From Thermoleophilaceae bacterium (GTDB taxonomy: Bacteria; Actinomycetota; Thermoleophilia; Solirubrobacterales; Thermoleophilaceae), in the NCBI GenBank assembly GCA_040901445.1, contig JBBDYQ010000004.1:84854-133245 (forward strand): a stretch of 48,392 bases of DNA, written 5' to 3'. Position numbers and translations under genes: made by a program. Below, piece by piece: positions 22,551 through 30,889 of the stretch. Numbering within the stretch: the stretch's first letter is position 1; each line of letters starts with the position of its first letter. Under the pieces are notes generated by a model. It did not search any database. It was not told the origin of the DNA and saw nothing but the letters and a program-made list of their open reading frames with translations.

Positions 22551-24107
22551 GTGCGCATCCTCGTCTTCCACGCCTTCCTGCTGCGCGGCACCGGCAGCAA
22601 CATCTACAACGCCGGCCTGGCCCAGGCGCTCGTCCGCCTCGGTCACGAGGTGCACCTGTTCTGCCAGGACACGGGCGCCGCCCGGCTGCCGTGGGTGGAC
22701 GCCGTCGGCACCTGGCGCGACGGGCGCCTGGAGCTGGAGCGCCTGCGCGAGCCGGTGCGCTGCACGGCCTACCTGCCGGACACCGCCGGGCTGCTGCCGG
22801 TGTACGTGGCCGACGAGTACGAGGGCTTTCGCGCCGTGCCCTACCCGGACCTCCGCGACGACGAGATCGAGGCCTATGTCGAGGCCAACGCCGCCGCCGT
22901 GCGCGACGTCGTGGCGGCCGCAGCGCCCGAGGTCGCTCTGGCCAACCACCTGGTGATGGGCCCGGCCGTGCTGGCGCGCGCCGGGGGCGTGGCGTACGCG
23001 GTGAAGGTGCACGGCAGCGCGCTCGAGTACACGGTGCGCCGTCACCGCGAGCGCTTCCTTCCGTGGGCGCGCCAGGGCCTGGCGGGGGCGGGCGCGGTGC
23101 TGGTGGGCTCGCGCCACACCGCGGAGAGCCTCTGGGAGGTGATGGACGAGCCCGGCCTCCCCGCCCGGACCCGGCTTGGCCCGCCGGGGGTGGACGTGCA
23201 CGCGTTCCTGCCTCGCCCGCCCGCCGAGGCCGCGGAGCGGGTGCGCGCGCTCGCCGGCCGGCTCGAGGGCGCCACGGGCGGCTGGGGCGGGGACGCCGGC
23301 GCTTCCGATGCGCTGCGCTCGCTGGACCCGGAGCGCGACCTGGTCGTGAGCTACGTCGGCAAGCTGATCGTGTCCAAGGGCGTGGACCTGCTGGTGGCGG
23401 CGTGGCCGCTGGTCGCGGCCGAGGTGCCGGCGGCGCGCCTGTGCATCGTCGGCTTCGGCACCTACCGGCCTGGCCTGGAGCGGCTGGTCGCGGCGCTGGC
23501 CGCGGGGGACCGCGCGGCCGCGCGCGAGGTGGCGGCACGGGGCCGGGAGCTCGAGGGCGGTCCAGCCGGTGAGCTCTCATACCTCGCGGCCTTCCTGGAC
23601 GGGCCCGGCGCAGGCGACGCCTACCTGCGCGCGGCCCCCGCGGCGTTCGAGCGTGTGGCCTTCACCGGCCGGCTCGAGCACGGCGACCTGCCCGACCTGC
23701 TTCCCGGCTGCGCGGCCCAGGTCGTGCCCAGCACCTTCCCCGAGGCCTTCGGGATGGTGGCGGCGGAGGCGGCCTGCTGCGGCGCGCTGCCGCTGTCGGC
23801 CGCGCATTCGGGGTTGGCTGAGGTCACGGCTCGGCTGGCCCCCGCGTTGCGAGTGCCGCTGCGCGACCTGCTGGCGTTCGAGCCCGGTCCCGGGGCGGTG
23901 GAGGAGATCGCGGCCAAGCTCGTGCGCTGGCTCCGGCTGGGAGCGGATGAGCGCTCGGAGGCCGCCGCGGCGCTGTCGGCGGCGGCGCGCGAGCTGTTCG
24001 GCTGGGAGCAGGTGGCGGACGGCGTGATCGCGGCCGCGCGGGGGCGCCTGGACGGGCTGCCCGAGGTCGAGCCGGCCGGTGCGTCCCTCCGCCCGGCGAG
24101 TGGATAG
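22551..24107 (+). CDS. GT4-family glycosyltransferase
   Basis: This is a retaining GT-B glycosyltransferase, probably using a nucleotide sugar at the cytoplasmic membrane face. The N-terminal Rossmann domain opens MRILVFHAFLLRGTGSN, a glycine loop typical of GT4. The C-terminal domain has VVSYVGKLIVSKGVDLL, FTGRLEHGDLPDLLPGC and the donor-binding E-x7-E motif in FPEAFGMVAAEAACCG. The 518 residues are longer than usual because of an insertion between VGFGTYRPGLERL and AFERVAFTGRL, rich in Ala, Arg and Gly. The GTG start is set by the motif position and the GATACT -10. The acceptor is unknown. Its stop codon TAG is part of the next gene's -10. Confidence 0.88.
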   Translation: MRILVFHAFLLRGTGSNIYNAGLAQALVRLGHEVHLFCQDTGAARLPWVDAVGTWRDGRLELERLREPVRCTAYLPDTAGLLPVYVADEYEGFRAVPYPDLRDDEIEAYVEANAAAVRDVVAAAAPEVALANHLVMGPAVLARAGGVAYAVKVHGSALEYTVRRHRERFLPWARQGLAGAGAVLVGSRHTAESLWEVMDEPGLPARTRLGPPGVDVHAFLPRPPAEAAERVRALAGRLEGATGGWGGDAGASDALRSLDPERDLVVSYVGKLIVSKGVDLLVAAWPLVAAEVPAARLCIVGFGTYRPGLERLVAALAAGDRAAAREVAARGRELEGGPAGELSYLAAFLDGPGAGDAYLRAAPAAFERVAFTGRLEHGDLPDLLPGCAAQVVPSTFPEAFGMVAAEAACCGALPLSAAHSGLAEVTARLAPALRVPLRDLLAFEPGPGAVEEIAAKLVRWLRLGADERSEAAAALSAAARELFGWEQVADGVIAAARGRLDGLPEVEPAGASLRPASG

Positions 24108-24110
24108 TCT
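24105..24110 (+). promoter_or_regulatory. -10 element embedded in the GT4 stop codon
   Basis: TAGTCT begins with the GT4 stop codon and ends 9 nt before the TTG start at 24120, fitting a leaderless transcript. Confidence 0.45.
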
Positions 24111-24119
24111 TCCCGCGAC

Positions 24120-24866
24120 TTGGAGCGGAGGAGCAACACTCGCGGCGCCGTGGCGGCGGTTCTGCTGGCCATCTGCGCGCTCCTCGCGGCCGGTTGCGGC
24201 CGCGACGAGCCGGCCGATCTCGCCAACGGCAAGACGCTGTTCATCGGCGAGGGCACGTGCGGCGCCTGCCATGCGCTCGCGCGCGCGGGCACCAGCAGCA
24301 CGGTGGGTCCCGACCTCGACGCCGCCTTCGGCCCCTCCCGCCGCGCGGGCATGGGTGAGGAGACGGTGGAGGGCATCGTCCTGCGCCAGATCTCGCACCC
24401 GCTCAGGAACAGCGAGATGCCGGCGAACCTGGTGACGGGCGACGACGCGGAGGACGTGGCGGCCTACGTCGCGCAGGCGGCGGGCATGCCGGGCGAGGAT
24501 CCCGGCGCCCTCGCCACCATCGGCCAGGCGGAGGAGGCCGAGCCGGTCGCCGCCGACGCCGGCACGCTGACGCTGCCGGCCGACCCCAGCGGCGCGCTCG
24601 CCTTCGTCTCCGGGAACCCGGACAACCCGGGCCGCGTCAGCCAGGCCACCGCCCAGCCCGGCGACCTGCTGCTCACGTCGCTCAACGAGTCGCCGATCCA
24701 GCACAACATCGCCATCAGCAACGGCATCGAGGAGATCGGGCCCGTGGTGGGCACCGGCGGCACCTCCGAGGTCACCGCACCGGTTGAGGCGGGCGAATAC
24801 ACCTTCCTCTGCACCGTGCCGGGGCATGCCGAGGGCGGCATGCAGGGCGTCCTCACCGTCGAGTAG
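24120..24866 (+). CDS. Lipoprotein with cytochrome c and cupredoxin domains
   Basis: The 248-residue protein looks like an electron carrier on the outer face of the membrane. A lipoprotein signal (LLAICALLAAGC, Cys26) is followed by a cytochrome c domain with CGACH (47-51) and a probable axial Met100 in NSEMPANL. A second domain of about 100 residues carries the type I copper ligands His195 (IQHNIAI), Cys231, His236 and Met241 (FLCTVPGHAEGGM). The start is a TTG fitting the leaderless -10; a GTG at 24150 would shorten only the signal. The nearby aa3-type oxidase lacks its own cytochrome c domain, so this fusion could supply it. Confidence 0.87.
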   Translation: MERRSNTRGAVAAVLLAICALLAAGCGRDEPADLANGKTLFIGEGTCGACHALARAGTSSTVGPDLDAAFGPSRRAGMGEETVEGIVLRQISHPLRNSEMPANLVTGDDAEDVAAYVAQAAGMPGEDPGALATIGQAEEAEPVAADAGTLTLPADPSGALAFVSGNPDNPGRVSQATAQPGDLLLTSLNESPIQHNIAISNGIEEIGPVVGTGGTSEVTAPVEAGEYTFLCTVPGHAEGGMQGVLTVE

Positions 24867-24890
24867 CGCCCGGCGTGGCCCGCGGCGCGC

Positions 24891-25664
24891 TCAGCCCACC
24901 AGATCGACCAGCGCCGGCAGCAGCCCGGGCGAAGCGGCCGCAAGCCCGGCGGGTTCGCCGGAGAGCCACCGCGTCGCCCCGCCCGCCTCCTCCACCAGGA
25001 GGCGGCCAGCGGCCCAGTCCCACGGCTTCAGCCCCCGCTCCCAGTAGCCGTCCAGGCGGCCGGCGGCCACCCAGGCGAGGTCGAGCGCGGCCGAGCCGGC
25101 CCGGCGGATGTCTCGCACGCGCGGGAGGATCCGCACGAGCGCCTCGGCCTGCACCGCGCGCCGCTGCGCCTCATAGCCGAACCCCGTGGCCACCAACGCC
25201 GTCTCCAACGCCGCACAGCCGCTCACGCGCACGGGTGCGCCGTTGAGCCGGCAGCCGCCGCCGCGAAGGGCGCTGAACGTCTCGGACCGCGCGGGGTCGT
25301 GCACCACGCCCGCGGCGAGGCCGTCGGCGTCCTCGAGCGCGATGCTCACGGCCCAGGCGGCATGGCCGTAGAGGAAGTTCACCGTGCCGTCGAGCGGATC
25401 GACGATCCAGCGCCGGCCGGCGCCCGGCTCGCCCGCGGCGTCCGCGGAGGCACCCTCTTCGGCGAGCAGTCCGTCATCCGGCCGCGCGTCCAGCAACGAC
25501 CGTGCGATGAGCGCCTCCGCCTCGCGGTCGGCGTCGGACACCGGGTCGGTGGCGCTGGACTTGGCCGCGAGGCCGCTCGCGGGCCGGCGGAAGCGCTCCA
25601 GCAGCAGGTCGCCGGCGGCGCGGGCGATCCGCTCCGCGAGCTCGAGATCCCCGCTGAGCGACAC
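24891..25664 (-). CDS. Inositol monophosphatase family phosphatase
   Basis: This is a Mg2+-dependent sugar-phosphate phosphatase of the SuhB/IMPase type. The 257 residues contain the metal-site elements in order: TDPVSDADREAE, the LLAEEG acid, the signature WIVDPLDGTVNFLYG and the distal PWDWAAGRLLVEEAGG. The start is a GTG 2 bp downstream of the small membrane-peptide gene, so it is the last gene of the oxidase operon. Its substrate could be inositol-1-phosphate, histidinol phosphate or another; sequence alone does not decide. Confidence 0.9.
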   Translation of the reverse strand: MSLSGDLELAERIARAAGDLLLERFRRPASGLAAKSSATDPVSDADREAEALIARSLLDARPDDGLLAEEGASADAAGEPGAGRRWIVDPLDGTVNFLYGHAAWAVSIALEDADGLAAGVVHDPARSETFSALRGGGCRLNGAPVRVSGCAALETALVATGFGYEAQRRAVQAEALVRILPRVRDIRRAGSAALDLAWVAAGRLDGYWERGLKPWDWAAGRLLVEEAGGATRWLSGEPAGLAAASPGLLPALVDLVG

Positions 25665-25666
25665 TC

Positions 25667-25777
25667 TCAGACGATCGCCCGCGCGAGCAGGACGATGACC
25701 ACGATCACCGCCGCCACGCCCCCGACCCACAGCAGGAAGCGGAAGGCCTCCTGCTCGGATCTCAGCGGGTTGAGCAC
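25667..25777 (-). CDS. 36-residue single-pass membrane peptide in the oxidase operon
   Basis: The peptide reads MLNPLRSEQEAFRF followed by one hydrophobic helix with VIVVIVLLARAIV at its end. It starts at a GTG one base after the ctaE stop and ends 2 bp before the phosphatase start, so both junctions indicate real translation. Small single-helix subunits are common in bacterial cytochrome oxidases; this is a candidate accessory subunit or assembly factor. Confidence 0.72.
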   Translation of the reverse strand: MLNPLRSEQEAFRFLLWVGGVAAVIVVIVLLARAIV

Positions 25778-25778
25778 G

Positions 25779-26387
25779 TTAGATGATGTAGATCGTCGTG
25801 TAGACGACGATCCACATGACGTCCACGAAGTGCCAGTAGATCCCGGGGATCTCAACGCCGCGGTGCTCCTTGGCGGTGAAGTGCCCTCGGAAGGCGCGAG
25901 TGGTGGCGAATCCGAGGAGCATCAGCCCGATGAACACGTGCGCGCCGTGCAGGCCGGTGAGGCCGTAGAACATCGAGCCCTGGGCGTGGTCGGCGGGCGC
26001 GAAGCCGATCTGCACGTACTCGTTGATCTGGATCGTCAGGAAGGTCAGGCCCAGCAAGAAGGTGGTGAGCAGGCCGGCGCGCATAGCCGCGCGGTTTCCG
26101 TTGCGCGCGCCCTCGAGCGCCCAGTGCATCGTGAAGCTCGACGAGATCAGGATGGCTGTGTTCACGCCCGCGACCGCCACGGGCAGCTCCGTGCCGTCCG
26201 CCGGCCACGACGCGTCTCCCACGACCCGGATGAAGAAGTAGGCCGTGAAGAACGCTCCGAAGAGCATGATCTCGGAGATGATGAAGAGCAGCATCCCGAG
26301 CATCTGCGCGTCGACCCGCGAGGACTGGTTGGCGGCGGGCGGGCCGTGGTGCTCGTGGGCCTGGCCGGCCACGGAGGCGGATTCCAT
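25779..26387 (-). CDS. ctaE: Cytochrome c oxidase subunit III
   Basis: Subunit III is a membrane protein that stabilises the oxygen-reducing core. The 202 residues hold five hydrophobic helices, with the family features LLFIISEIMLFGAFFTAYFF at the start, GLTGLHGAHVFIGL in the middle and YWHFVDVMWIVVY at the end. The shortened N-terminus, with His residues (HEHHG), matches the five-helix bacterial form. It follows the Usp-like gene by 2 bp and leads into the membrane peptide gene. Confidence 0.95.
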   Translation of the reverse strand: MESASVAGQAHEHHGPPAANQSSRVDAQMLGMLLFIISEIMLFGAFFTAYFFIRVVGDASWPADGTELPVAVAGVNTAILISSSFTMHWALEGARNGNRAAMRAGLLTTFLLGLTFLTIQINEYVQIGFAPADHAQGSMFYGLTGLHGAHVFIGLMLLGFATTRAFRGHFTAKEHRGVEIPGIYWHFVDVMWIVVYTTIYII

Positions 26388-26389
26388 GG

Positions 26390-27217
26390 CTACGCTCCCG
26401 TCTCGGCGCGCTCGGTGTCCGAGACCACCACGTGCTCGATGTCCTTGGCGGTGGAGGCGCGCACCCGCGCTATGAGGTCGGTGCGCAGCCAGCCCGAGCG
26501 GGTGGCCGGGAAGGTGGAGATCACGATCTCGTCGATCGCGTAGTACTGGAGCGTGTTCTGGATGGCGGTGAACGGGTCCGGATGCCCGACCTGGCCGACC
26601 GCCTGCAGCCCCTCCTTCTCCATGAGGCCCAGCATGTGAGCCAAGCGCTCGGGCGCCTCGTCGTCCGACTGCGGGGTGACCACCACGAACCGGTGCGGCT
26701 TCTCCGCGGACTTGCCCTTGAGAAGTCCCATGAGGGGCTGGCCGCCCATCGTCTGGTTGGCGATCACGAGCGTGTGCGTGACCTCCGCGCGGTCCACGTC
26801 GAGGTCCACGACCACGTGCTCGACGGGCACCTGGCCCGCCTCGCGCACCCGGTCGATGAGGTCGCGCCGCAGCCAGCCCGAGCGCGTCTCGGGATGGGTG
26901 GAGATGATGACCTCGTCGTAGCCGTTCTCGGCGAGAGCGTCCGTGATCGCCGAGTAGGGATCGGGGTCCATGACCTCGCCCTCGGCGTCGATGCCCGCCT
27001 CACGCAGCTGCGCGAGCGTGAGCCGCAGGCGATTCTCGGCCGCCGCGCGGATGGACTCGTCGTACACGACGTAGCCGTGGTTGGGCTGGTTCTGCGGGCA
27101 GATGACCCGCACCGACACCGGGCCGGACTCGGCGTGCTTGCGCACGGCGTCGATGAGCGCCCGCCCGCCGACGGTCTCGTTGGCCACCACGAGGATGCGC
27201 TGGGCCTCGGGCGTCAT
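26390..27217 (-). CDS. Tandem universal-stress-like protein inside the oxidase operon
   Basis: The 275-residue cytoplasmic protein is an internal duplication. Repeat 1 (about 7-140) starts ILVVANETVGGRALI and repeat 2 (about 148-265) starts TLVIANQTMGGQPLM. Both contain PDP(Y/F)-AI and a near-identical block (EVIISTHPETRSGWLRRDLI against EIVISTFPATRSGWLRTDLI). The fold looks like the Usp/Rossmann class; the strand ends could bind a nucleotide. It overlaps ctaD by 4 bp and precedes ctaE by 2 bp, so it is made with the oxidase. A role in oxidase assembly or energy sensing is inference. Confidence 0.8.
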   Translation of the reverse strand: MTPEAQRILVVANETVGGRALIDAVRKHAESGPVSVRVICPQNQPNHGYVVYDESIRAAAENRLRLTLAQLREAGIDAEGEVMDPDPYSAITDALAENGYDEVIISTHPETRSGWLRRDLIDRVREAGQVPVEHVVVDLDVDRAEVTHTLVIANQTMGGQPLMGLLKGKSAEKPHRFVVVTPQSDDEAPERLAHMLGLMEKEGLQAVGQVGHPDPFTAIQNTLQYYAIDEIVISTFPATRSGWLRTDLIARVRASTAKDIEHVVVSDTERAETGA

Positions 27218-29118
27218 TCGGGGCTATGTGCCACGGCCGGGGAACCTGGGGCGCCCGCCGGCGCCTGCTCCTCCTTGAAGACGGCGTGCACCGCACCGGG
27301 CACGCCGAACTCGTACGGGCCGCCGACGACGGTGGGGATCTCGTCGAAGTTGAAGATCGGCGGCGGGGAGGAGACCTGCCACTCGATCGTGTGCGCGCGC
27401 CATGGGTTGGCGGCCGCGCGCGGCCCGTGGCGCCAGCTGGCGACCATGTTGTAGAGGAAGATGAAGAACGAGGCGCCGAAGATGAACGCCGAGACGGAGA
27501 TGAACGCGTTCAGCGTGGCGAACTGGTCGGCGTAGTCGGCCACGCGGCGGGGCATGCCGTCGACGCCCACGAAGTGCATGGGCCCGAAGGTGAGGTTGAA
27601 GAACACGAACGAGAGCCAGAAGTGCAGCTTGCCCAGGCGCTCGTCGTACATCCGGCCGGTCATCTTCGGGAACCAGTGGTAGATGCCGGCGAAGATCGTG
27701 AACACGCTGCCGCCGAAGAGCACGTAGTGGATGTGCGCCACCACGAAGTAGGTGTCCGACACGTGGATCGTGATCGGGATCATCCCGAGGACGATCCCGC
27801 TGATCCCGCCGAGTGTGAACATCGTGATGAAGCCGAGCGCGAACAGCATCGGCGTGGTGAGGTGGATCACCCCTCTCCAGAGGGTGGCGAGCCACGAGAA
27901 GATCTTGATCCCGGTGGGCACCGCGATGAGCAGCGTGGTGATCATCATGGGCACCCGCAGCCACGCGAACATGCCGGACACGAACATGTGGTGCGCCCAG
28001 ACGGTGAAGCCCAGGATCACGATGGCCATGAGCGAGAACGCCATCATCCGGTACCCGAAGATCGGTTTCCTGGCGTTGGCGGAGATGACCTCCGAGATGA
28101 TCCCGAAGCCCGGCAGCATCATGATGTAGACGGCCGGGTGCGAGTAGAACCAGAAGACGTGCTGGTACATGATCACGTCGCCGCCGTTGGCCGCCGAGAA
28201 GAAGTTGGTGCCCAGCGCCCGGTCGAAGAGCACGAAGAACTGCGAGCCGGCGATGAAGGGCGTGGCGATGACCACCAGCAGTGACGTGGTGAAGTTGGCC
28301 CACACCAGCAGCGGCATGCGCCAGAAGGTCATCCCCGGCGCCCGCATCGTGATGATGGTGACCAGGAAGTTGAGCGCCGTGGCGATGGACGCGGCGCCGG
28401 CGAACTGCACGCCGATGGTGAAGAACGTCTGGCCGAGCGGGGTCTCGGTGGACAGGGGGGCGTAGGCCGTCCAGCCGGTCGCGAACGCGCCGCCCTCGGC
28501 GAAGAAGCTGGCCGCCATCATGATCCCGGCCGGCGGCAGCATCCAGAAGGAGAGCGCGTTGAGGCGCGGGAACGCCATGTCCGGCGCGCCGATCATGAGC
28601 GGCAGCACGTAGTTCGCGATGCCGGCGAACACCGGGATGATGAACAGGAAGATCATCAGCGACGCGTGGACCGAGAACAGCCCGTTGAAGGTGTTCGGGT
28701 CCACGAACTGCGAGCCGGGCGCCGCGAGCTCGGCGCGCATGAGCATGGCCATCAGGCCGCCGAGCACGAAGAAGACGAAGGTCGTGACGATGTACTGGAT
28801 GCCGATGACCTTGTGGTCGGTGTTCACGCGGAAGTAGTCGCGCCAGGAGTGCGCGCCGTGGCCCGAGTGGTCGTCGGGGACGGTGGGCGCGCCGGCGGCC
28901 CACCGGAACCAGTAGTCGAAGCAGCCGATGCCCACGAGGAAGGCCATCGGCACCGAGATGAGGCAGACGGTGATGATCGCGTCGCCGTCGAAGACCGGCT
29001 CGTACCCGTACAGCGCGCGGACGCCGACCGTGATTGCCATGCCGACGGCCGTGCCCGCGGGCAGGGACAGCAGAGCGCGCCACCAGCCGGGCGCCATGAG
29101 CTTGGCGGTGAGCGTCAT
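27214..29118 (-). CDS. ctaD: Cytochrome c oxidase subunit I (A2-type heme-copper oxidase)
   Basis: This subunit reduces oxygen at a heme a3-CuB centre and pumps protons. In its 634 residues the low-spin heme His is in FSVHASLMIF. CuB ligands are in FWFYSHPAVYIMMLPG (His-Tyr cross-link) and WAHHMFVSGM, and the heme histidines in VAHIHYVLFGG. The helix VI motif is YSHPAVY rather than GHPEVY, so the D-channel glutamate is absent; this defines the A2 subfamily. The K-channel PTGIKIFSW is present. About 90 extra N-terminal residues hold two further hydrophobic helices and a His-rich loop (DDHSGHGAHSW). It lies 27 bp after ctaC and overlaps the Usp-like gene. Confidence 0.96.
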   Translation of the reverse strand: MTLTAKLMAPGWWRALLSLPAGTAVGMAITVGVRALYGYEPVFDGDAIITVCLISVPMAFLVGIGCFDYWFRWAAGAPTVPDDHSGHGAHSWRDYFRVNTDHKVIGIQYIVTTFVFFVLGGLMAMLMRAELAAPGSQFVDPNTFNGLFSVHASLMIFLFIIPVFAGIANYVLPLMIGAPDMAFPRLNALSFWMLPPAGIMMAASFFAEGGAFATGWTAYAPLSTETPLGQTFFTIGVQFAGAASIATALNFLVTIITMRAPGMTFWRMPLLVWANFTTSLLVVIATPFIAGSQFFVLFDRALGTNFFSAANGGDVIMYQHVFWFYSHPAVYIMMLPGFGIISEVISANARKPIFGYRMMAFSLMAIVILGFTVWAHHMFVSGMFAWLRVPMMITTLLIAVPTGIKIFSWLATLWRGVIHLTTPMLFALGFITMFTLGGISGIVLGMIPITIHVSDTYFVVAHIHYVLFGGSVFTIFAGIYHWFPKMTGRMYDERLGKLHFWLSFVFFNLTFGPMHFVGVDGMPRRVADYADQFATLNAFISVSAFIFGASFFIFLYNMVASWRHGPRAAANPWRAHTIEWQVSSPPPIFNFDEIPTVVGGPYEFGVPGAVHAVFKEEQAPAGAPGSPAVAHSPE

Positions 29119-29145
29119 CGCCTCTCCCTCGTCACGGCCCGCATG

Positions 29146-29943
29146 CTACTGAGAGGCCTCGCCCTCGCCGCCCTGGGCCGGATCGAGTCCGCCGCCCGAT
29201 TCCTCGCCCTCGGCGCGCTGCTCGGCGAGGAAGCTCTCGAACTCCGCCTCGGGCACGACGCGCACCCGCTGACGCATGGTGGAGTGGCCGATCCCGCACA
29301 GCTCCGCGCACACGATCTGCCAGCTGCCCGTGCGGCTGGGCGTGACCCGGGTGCTGGTGGTGATGCCGCGGACGGCGTCCTGCTTCATGCGGAACTCGGG
29401 CACCCAGAAGGAGTGGATGACGTCCGCCGTTCGGATGTTGAACTTGACCCTGCGGTCGACCGGGAGGACGAGCTCCTCGGTGTCCACGTCGGCGGCCGGG
29501 TAGCGGAACGTCCAGGCGAACTGCTGCCCCGTGACGTCCACCACCATCTCGTTGTCCGCCTTGGCCTCGATGTCGTCGAGCACCACCCACGAGTAGATCG
29601 CGAGCGCCGTGACGATGATGAACGGGATCGTCACCCAGATGATCTCGAGCTTGGTGTTGCCGTGGATCGGGGGCCCGTCGCCCTTGTTGCCCGGCTTGGC
29701 CCGGAAGCGCACCACCGAGTAGATGGCAACGGTCATCACCAGCACGAAGATCGGGACGGCGGTGATCATGACGACGTCCCAGAGCGTGTCGATGTCCTCG
29801 GCCGCCGTCGAGGATTGCGCGGGGAACCAGTCGATCAGCAGCACGATGACGATCCCGATGATCGACGCGCCGGTGCCGATGGCGAACATCTTCACCATCT
29901 CGCGCCGGCTGAAGCGAGACACGTCCTGGGTGGGCTCCTCCAC
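29146..29943 (-). CDS. ctaC: Cytochrome c oxidase subunit II
   Basis: Subunit II takes electrons from the donor through its CuA centre. The 265 residues have two N-terminal membrane helices (about 20-37 and 55-80), a third hydrophobic stretch near 105-122, and an external cupredoxin domain. The CuA ligands are complete: HSFWVPEF, then CAELCGIGHSTM. The electron-entry aromatic QQFAWTFRYP is also present. There is no C-terminal cytochrome c domain, so a separate donor is needed. The start is a GTG behind the -10 TACACT. It is the first gene of the oxidase operon. Confidence 0.95.
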   Translation of the reverse strand: MEEPTQDVSRFSRREMVKMFAIGTGASIIGIVIVLLIDWFPAQSSTAAEDIDTLWDVVMITAVPIFVLVMTVAIYSVVRFRAKPGNKGDGPPIHGNTKLEIIWVTIPFIIVTALAIYSWVVLDDIEAKADNEMVVDVTGQQFAWTFRYPAADVDTEELVLPVDRRVKFNIRTADVIHSFWVPEFRMKQDAVRGITTSTRVTPSRTGSWQIVCAELCGIGHSTMRQRVRVVPEAEFESFLAEQRAEGEESGGGLDPAQGGEGEASQ

Positions 29944-29951
29944 GGCGCGCG

Positions 29952-29957
29952 AGTGTA
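29952..29957 (-). promoter_or_regulatory. Leaderless -10 (TACACT) of the oxidase operon
   Basis: The minus strand reads TATACACT here; the hexamer TACACT ends 8 nt before the ctaC GTG. No Shine-Dalgarno is visible in that gap. Confidence 0.5.
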
Positions 29958-29991
29958 TAGAACCAGGGGGACCCGACCCCCCCGGGCGCGG

Positions 29992-30351
29992 CTATGCGGC
30001 GAGCGTGTTCCCGGCGGAGCGGAAGCGCGAGGGCGGGGCGCCGAACCGCCGCCGGAAGGCCTTCGCGAACTGCGCCGGCTGGCGGTAGCCCACGCGCCGG
30101 GCCACGTCGCGCACCGGCAGCGAGCCCTCGGCGAGCAGCTCGCGGGCGCGGCGCATGCGGATCTCGCCGAGACAGGTGCGGAAGCTCGTGCCGGCGCTCT
30201 CGGCGAATGCGCGCTGCAGCTGGCGCCGGGACGTGGCCACCCGGCGCGCGACGTCGTCCAGCTCGAGCTCGCGCGCGAACTCCCGCTCGATGATCGCGAT
30301 CGCGTCCTCGTAGAGCGCTCGGCGCCGTTCGATTGTGGAGTTGCGGGTCAT
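29992..30351 (-). CDS. AraC-type DNA-binding regulator without sensor domain
   Basis: The 119 residues are little more than the two-HTH AraC domain: a first HTH around LDDVARRVATSRRQLQRAF and a second around VRDVARRVGYRQPAQFAKAF, ending PSRFRS. No ligand-binding domain is present. The ATG at 30351 gives this compact form; the frame is open further upstream but out of character. It lies 48 bp downstream of the ctaC start (same strand, ahead of the oxidase operon) and is divergent from a CBS gene, so it may control either. A G5/C5 hairpin (29966-29981) follows its stop. Confidence 0.82.
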   Translation of the reverse strand: MTRNSTIERRRALYEDAIAIIEREFARELELDDVARRVATSRRQLQRAFAESAGTSFRTCLGEIRMRRARELLAEGSLPVRDVARRVGYRQPAQFAKAFRRRFGAPPSRFRSAGNTLAA

Positions 30352-30419
30352 GCTGTGTCCTACGCAGTGTCGGGGCAATCGGATGCACGCGCAATCGACG
30401 CGCCGCCCGCCTCGTCGGC

Positions 30420-30448
30420 TAAGCTTGCGGCAATCGTCACGAGGGAGG
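30420..30448 (+). promoter_or_regulatory. -10 element and Shine-Dalgarno of the CBS gene
   Basis: TAAGCT (30420-30425) is a -10 candidate and GGGAGG (30443-30448) lies 9 nt before the ATG at 30458. Unlike many genes here, this one has a leader and a strong ribosome-binding site. Confidence 0.5.
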
Positions 30449-30457
30449 TTCGTTTCA

Positions 30458-30856
30458 ATGCAGGTTCGCGAGGGCATGAGCGCGGCGGTCCTCATGGTCG
30501 GCCCCGCCCATACGCTGCGTGAGGCGGCGCGTCAGATGTCGGACCGCAAGGTCGGCGCCGCGATCGTCATCGACCCCGAGGCGCAGGGGCCGTCGATCAT
30601 CACGGAGCGTGACCTGCTGGACTCGCTCGGAGCGGGCCAGGACCCCGACACCGAGCAGGTGTCGGACCACCTGTCCGCCCGCCTGACCTTTGCCGCCCCG
30701 GACTGGCCGCTCGAGCGCGCGGCAGAGGCGATGGTCAAGGGCGGCTTCCGCCACCTCGTGGTGGTCGAGAACGGCGACACCGTCGGCGTCCTCTCGATGC
30801 GCGACATCGTCCGCTGCTGGACGATGGACGGCGCCTCGTGCGACGTGCCGGCCTGA
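30458..30856 (+). CDS. CBS-domain pair protein
   Basis: The 132-residue protein is a single CBS pair: domain 1 has VREGMSAAVLMV and VGAAIVIDPEAQGPSIITERDLL, domain 2 has GGFRHLVVVENGDTVGVLSMRDIV. Such proteins bind adenine nucleotides and often regulate a partner. The ATG is set by the strong Shine-Dalgarno. It is divergent from the AraC-type regulator and near the oxidase operon. It is not closely similar to the CBS protein at 11528, whose linker is much longer. Confidence 0.87.
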   Translation: MQVREGMSAAVLMVGPAHTLREAARQMSDRKVGAAIVIDPEAQGPSIITERDLLDSLGAGQDPDTEQVSDHLSARLTFAAPDWPLERAAEAMVKGGFRHLVVVENGDTVGVLSMRDIVRCWTMDGASCDVPA

Positions 30857-30889
30857 CCGTGGGCTGAGCCGGCCCCGGCCTCCCTGACG

